Part shown: in pieces, positions 3,921 to 6,487 of the stretch | Numbering within the stretch: the first letter of the stretch is position 1 | How the letters are laid out: each line of letters begins with the position of its first letter | The notes under the pieces: model-generated | The model's database searches: none | What the model was told of the DNA's origin: nothing | The model's input: only the letters and a program-made list of their open reading frames with translations | Made by a program: the position numbers and the translations under genes | From: Patescibacteria group bacterium | GTDB taxonomy: Bacteria; Patescibacteriota; Minisyncoccia; Phycocordibacterales; EsbW-18 | DNA length: 6,487 bases | Direction of reading: 5' to 3' | NCBI GenBank assembly: GCA_030917725.1 | Contig: JAUPUE010000049.1 | Span: 1-6,487, forward strand

Positions 3921-4862
3921 ATGGCTGCACACTCCCTCAAAGACTTTAAACAGCAGTTTCTCGAACATCTCGAGATCGAGAAGGGCCGTTCGGTTAAAAC
4001 GACCGAGAACTACGACCGATATCTCACACGTTTTTTCAATTTCGCCAAGATAGATGACCCTAAGAAGCTCACTGACAGCGCGGTGCGCGAATTTCGCCTG
4101 TGGCTTAACCGCCAAGAAAGCGGCGCAGGACAAGGAGCAACGCTCAAAAAGAAGACTCAGAACTACTATCTCATCGCGCTTCGCGCATTTCTCAAATATC
4201 TTCGCAAACGAGGCGTCGAATCGCTTCAACCCGAGGTAATCGAGCTCGCAAAGACCGGCGACCGCGATTTGGATCTCATGAGCCATGCTGAGCTCGACCG
4301 TTTGCTTGCCGCACCGCGTGAGGCTCTCAAAAAAGCCAAGAATCCCGAAGATGAGCTCAAGGCGCTCCGTGACACCGCGATACTTGAGCTTCTTTTTTCG
4401 ACCGGCATGCGTGTTTCGGAGCTTTGCTCACTCAAGCGTGATACCGATCTCGATCGTGGGGAGTTCTCCATTCGTGGAAAGGGCGACAAGGTGCGCGTGG
4501 TCTTCGTCTCCCCTGCTGCCCTCCAAACGGTCAATGCCTATCTCAAGGCACGCAAAGATATGGAAGATGCGATGTTCGTTTCACACCCCGGTGGAAATCA
4601 GCAACCGCGTCCGCTCATTCCCCGCGCCGTCGAGCGTGCGGTCAAATCACACGCGGTGAGCGCGGGTATCAGCCGCAAAGTGACGCCACATGTCGTCCGT
4701 CACTCATTTGCTACCAATCTTCTCGAGAACGGTGCCGATGTTCGCAGTGTGCAGGCGCTTTTAGGTCACGCGAATATCGCTACGACGCAGGTCTACACGC
4801 ACGTGACCGACAAACATCTCAAAGAGATACACAAAGCGTTTCATGGCCGTCGCAAGGAGTGA
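3921..4862 (+). CDS. XerC/XerD-type tyrosine recombinase
   Basis: The 313-residue protein is complete and of typical Xer length. Residues about 5-95 form the N-terminal SAM-like core-binding domain (helical, with TTENYDRYLTRFFNFA at 27-42), and 117-313 the catalytic domain. The catalytic set is visible: R164 (STGMRVSELCSL), K187 in the beta-hairpin RGKGDKVR, H257 and R260 in PHVVRHSFATNLLENG, H283 in LLGHANI, and nucleophile Y292 in TTQVYTHV. Such enzymes resolve chromosome dimers at dif; CPR bacteria usually carry a single Xer-like recombinase, so a housekeeping role is likelier than an integron or phage role, but no dif-like site is seen here and XerC versus XerD cannot be told. The ATG is chosen because family N-termini begin just before the core-binding helix; no Shine-Dalgarno precedes it. 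A weak TTGTGC-N17-GACACT (3885-3913) ends 7 bases upstream. It is divergent from rpsO. Confidence 0.95.
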   Translation: MAAHSLKDFKQQFLEHLEIEKGRSVKTTENYDRYLTRFFNFAKIDDPKKLTDSAVREFRLWLNRQESGAGQGATLKKKTQNYYLIALRAFLKYLRKRGVESLQPEVIELAKTGDRDLDLMSHAELDRLLAAPREALKKAKNPEDELKALRDTAILELLFSTGMRVSELCSLKRDTDLDRGEFSIRGKGDKVRVVFVSPAALQTVNAYLKARKDMEDAMFVSHPGGNQQPRPLIPRAVERAVKSHAVSAGISRKVTPHVVRHSFATNLLENGADVRSVQALLGHANIATTQVYTHVTDKHLKEIHKAFHGRRKE

Positions 4863-4896
4863 TACCATTGAGTTCATTAGTATTTCATCAATCTTT

Positions 4897-6487
4897 ATGA
4901 GCAATCGTTCCTACTCGTTTATTTTTTCCTGTCTCGCACTTTCGTTTGTGTTGATGTTTTCTCTTCTTGTTTCTTCAAATGCAGAGGCGGCAGGAACATG
5001 TCGAAGCGTCGAAGTTTCTTCGAACTTTCCAACGACGTGGACAATCACCGGTCCTGGTGGTGTGAGAGTTGAAGGTCCAGACGGTTCGAGCGCGTCGACT
5101 GGTTTTTCCGTCACCAAAACGAGTACAGGAGCATCACTTCCCGAAGGAGACTATGTTGTGAGTGTGCCCAATAATGTCTCGGGCGGACAGAATCCTTACT
5201 ACACCCGTCCAAACGGTGGTGATGGCCAAACAAACGGTACTGGACAGGCAACGTTTGAGTGTGTGCGTGGCACGCGTCTCGAAGTGATTGTTACCTACGG
5301 CGGAGGAACGAATGCGGGAGGTATATTGCAATTCGTGCGCACACCACTCGACTTTAGTGCGGACTATCACACAAGCACCGGAGGTATTGTTGGCCAGAGA
5401 ATGGGTGGGGCCGCATACATCTCGGGACACTTCGTGTTTCGTGGAAGTTCGTGCAGCATCAACATGAATGATACCGTCGCGAATGGTTCGACCGGTGGAG
5501 CGGGTCTCTGGAGCATCAGTGAGGATGGGTCGGCGGTGCAAGAACGACAGATGTGTATCGACGCGGGTGCTGCAAGCAACAACCTCTACTTCCACTCAGC
5601 TGTGTCAGGAAAACTTTTTGCAGATGATAGCTCGGGATTCTTGTTCACGAACCATTCTGCAGCTTCGTATCTGAGCGCAACAGAAAGCGGACCAGGTGCG
5701 ACTAAGGCTGTGCACTACGGTTTCTCCGGCGACCAGGTGGTCATTCGTGGTGTATCCGAAGAAGATTACTTCAATAACCAAAATGTCGATGTATTTTCTG
5801 ATGGATATTCCATCGGGGATAGAGATATCGTGAGGCTTTCGGATTGGAGTCGCGTTGGCTCTGCTCCTGACGCTCCCCTTAACGGATCACTGGGTGGGTA
5901 CTTCGTTGGGCGTTCAAATTCAAGCAGTGGTCAAAAGTACAAGCAATACAAATTACAAAACAACAACCTTGTTGAGGTCGGTGAATTGCCGGGCAACGTG
6001 CGTTCGTTTGGTTTGCAGTTTGCCTATGACCGCTCAAAGTCACCAATGCAATTGGTTATTCTTGATCCGGGCCTGATTTCATCAAGCAACCACGTTCCCC
6101 CACGTCTTTTGTGGTACACCGTCGGAAGCTCTGGATTTGAACTTGCCAAAGAGATGGAATTGCCGAGTGATTTTGAAGAAACTGGAGCCTTCGCGGTTTG
6201 GGGAGATTATCTCTTCCGCGCATTCTCTACAAATAGCGGTGGAGTGTTGATTGGAAAGGTAGACGGCTCGACATATACAAAGATACAAACACTCGTATTG
6301 CCCGATGGAGGAATACCATCAGCGATTCTTGCCTCACCTGCAGGATATATTGCCGTCTCAACATCGCAAGCACGAAACTCATCATCAACAACACAACAAA
6401 ACCCTGGAGGTTTTCGAACACAGGTGCATGTGTACAAGATTGGTGGCGGAACTACTCCCCCACCACCAGATACCACCGCAACAACAA
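4897..6487 (+). CDS. Large secreted or surface-exposed protein, N-terminal 530 codons (right edge cuts it)
   Basis: The frame is open from the ATG at 4897 to the window end without a stop. Residues 1-32 form a signal peptide: MSNRS, a hydrophobic core (about 7-25), then SSNAEAAG with likely cleavage after A31. Residues 36-127 resemble an Ig-like module common in Parcubacteria surface proteins (TWTITGPGG at 47-55, LPEGDYVVSV at 81-90). C35 and C122 could form one disulfide, C186 and C220 another. Residues about 130-500 are rich in Gly, Ser, Thr, Asn and aromatic residues; repeated short strand patterns (GYFVGR, GDYLFRAF, GGVLIGKV, AGYIAVSTS) suggest a beta-propeller or beta-solenoid, an inference only. 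The segment ending at 528 contains GGGTTPPPPDTTAT, a linker suggesting further domains beyond the edge. The gene starts 34 bases after the recombinase. AAGGAG (4854-4859) at the end of that gene precedes an in-frame ATT (4867), a non-canonical possible start; ATG fits the signal peptide better. Confidence 0.88.
   Translation, partial: MSNRSYSFIFSCLALSFVLMFSLLVSSNAEAAGTCRSVEVSSNFPTTWTITGPGGVRVEGPDGSSASTGFSVTKTSTGASLPEGDYVVSVPNNVSGGQNPYYTRPNGGDGQTNGTGQATFECVRGTRLEVIVTYGGGTNAGGILQFVRTPLDFSADYHTSTGGIVGQRMGGAAYISGHFVFRGSSCSINMNDTVANGSTGGAGLWSISEDGSAVQERQMCIDAGAASNNLYFHSAVSGKLFADDSSGFLFTNHSAASYLSATESGPGATKAVHYGFSGDQVVIRGVSEEDYFNNQNVDVFSDGYSIGDRDIVRLSDWSRVGSAPDAPLNGSLGGYFVGRSNSSSGQKYKQYKLQNNNLVEVGELPGNVRSFGLQFAYDRSKSPMQLVILDPGLISSSNHVPPRLLWYTVGSSGFELAKEMELPSDFEETGAFAVWGDYLFRAFSTNSGGVLIGKVDGSTYTKIQTLVLPDGGIPSAILASPAGYIAVSTSQARNSSSTTQQNPGGFRTQVHVYKIGGGTTPPPPDTTATT

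Noticed and set aside
3768..4286. Minus-strand 172-residue frame opposite the recombinase start
   Set aside because: It is antisense to the conserved N-terminal domain of the tyrosine recombinase and shows no independent signature.
5134..5595. Minus-strand frames opposite the secreted protein
   Set aside because: The plus-strand frame is open for over 1.5 kb with a signal peptide and coherent protein sequence, so the reverse frames are shadows.

Overview
The window looks like a piece of a small bacterial genome of the Candidate Phyla Radiation (Patescibacteria), most likely Parcubacteria or Kaiserbacteria-like. This is inferred from the gene style: short single-function genes, a small ribosomal protein S15 gene, a DksA/TraR-fold protein, a LabA-type NYN protein, a single-TM protein with a Ser/Thr-rich linker, a XerC/D-type recombinase and a large secreted protein with a TWTITGPGG-type repeat module. 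No sequence search was possible, so the taxonomy is tentative.

Layout. The left part (1-3511) is read entirely from the minus strand. In transcription order, right to left, it holds rpsO (3239-3502), a NYN-domain protein (2422-3072), a degenerate receiver-like protein (1877-2329), a single-pass membrane protein (647-1753), a DksA/TraR-fold protein without zinc cysteines (243-602) and the first 55 codons of a YifB/ComM-type AAA+ ATPase (1-165, running off the left edge). Candidate intrinsic terminators follow rpsO, the NYN gene, the receiver-like gene and the DksA-fold gene, so most of these appear to be single-gene transcription units. The right part is read from the plus strand: a complete tyrosine recombinase (3921-4862), then a secreted protein open from 4897 to the right edge.

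Regulation. Several minus-strand genes have a -10-like hexamer (TATACT, TACACT or TACTAT) only 6-9 bases before the start codon and no Shine-Dalgarno sequence, which suggests leaderless or nearly leaderless mRNAs. The receiver-like gene is the exception: it has AGGAG at normal spacing. Its longer alternative start lies inside the preceding terminator hairpin.

Least explained parts. Two non-coding stretches stand out. Between rpsO and the NYN gene (3143-3235) is an array of GGATAC octamers folded into a 26-base imperfect inverted repeat that overlaps the rpsO terminator hairpin. Between the divergent rpsO and recombinase genes (about 3540-3900) is a GC-rich, hairpin-rich, G-run-rich stretch of about 360 bases. 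It looks like structured RNA, but I could not match it to tmRNA, RNase P RNA, SRP RNA or tRNA. I see no CRISPR array, insertion sequence, defence cassette or tRNA. These two regions are the best candidates for something undescribed.
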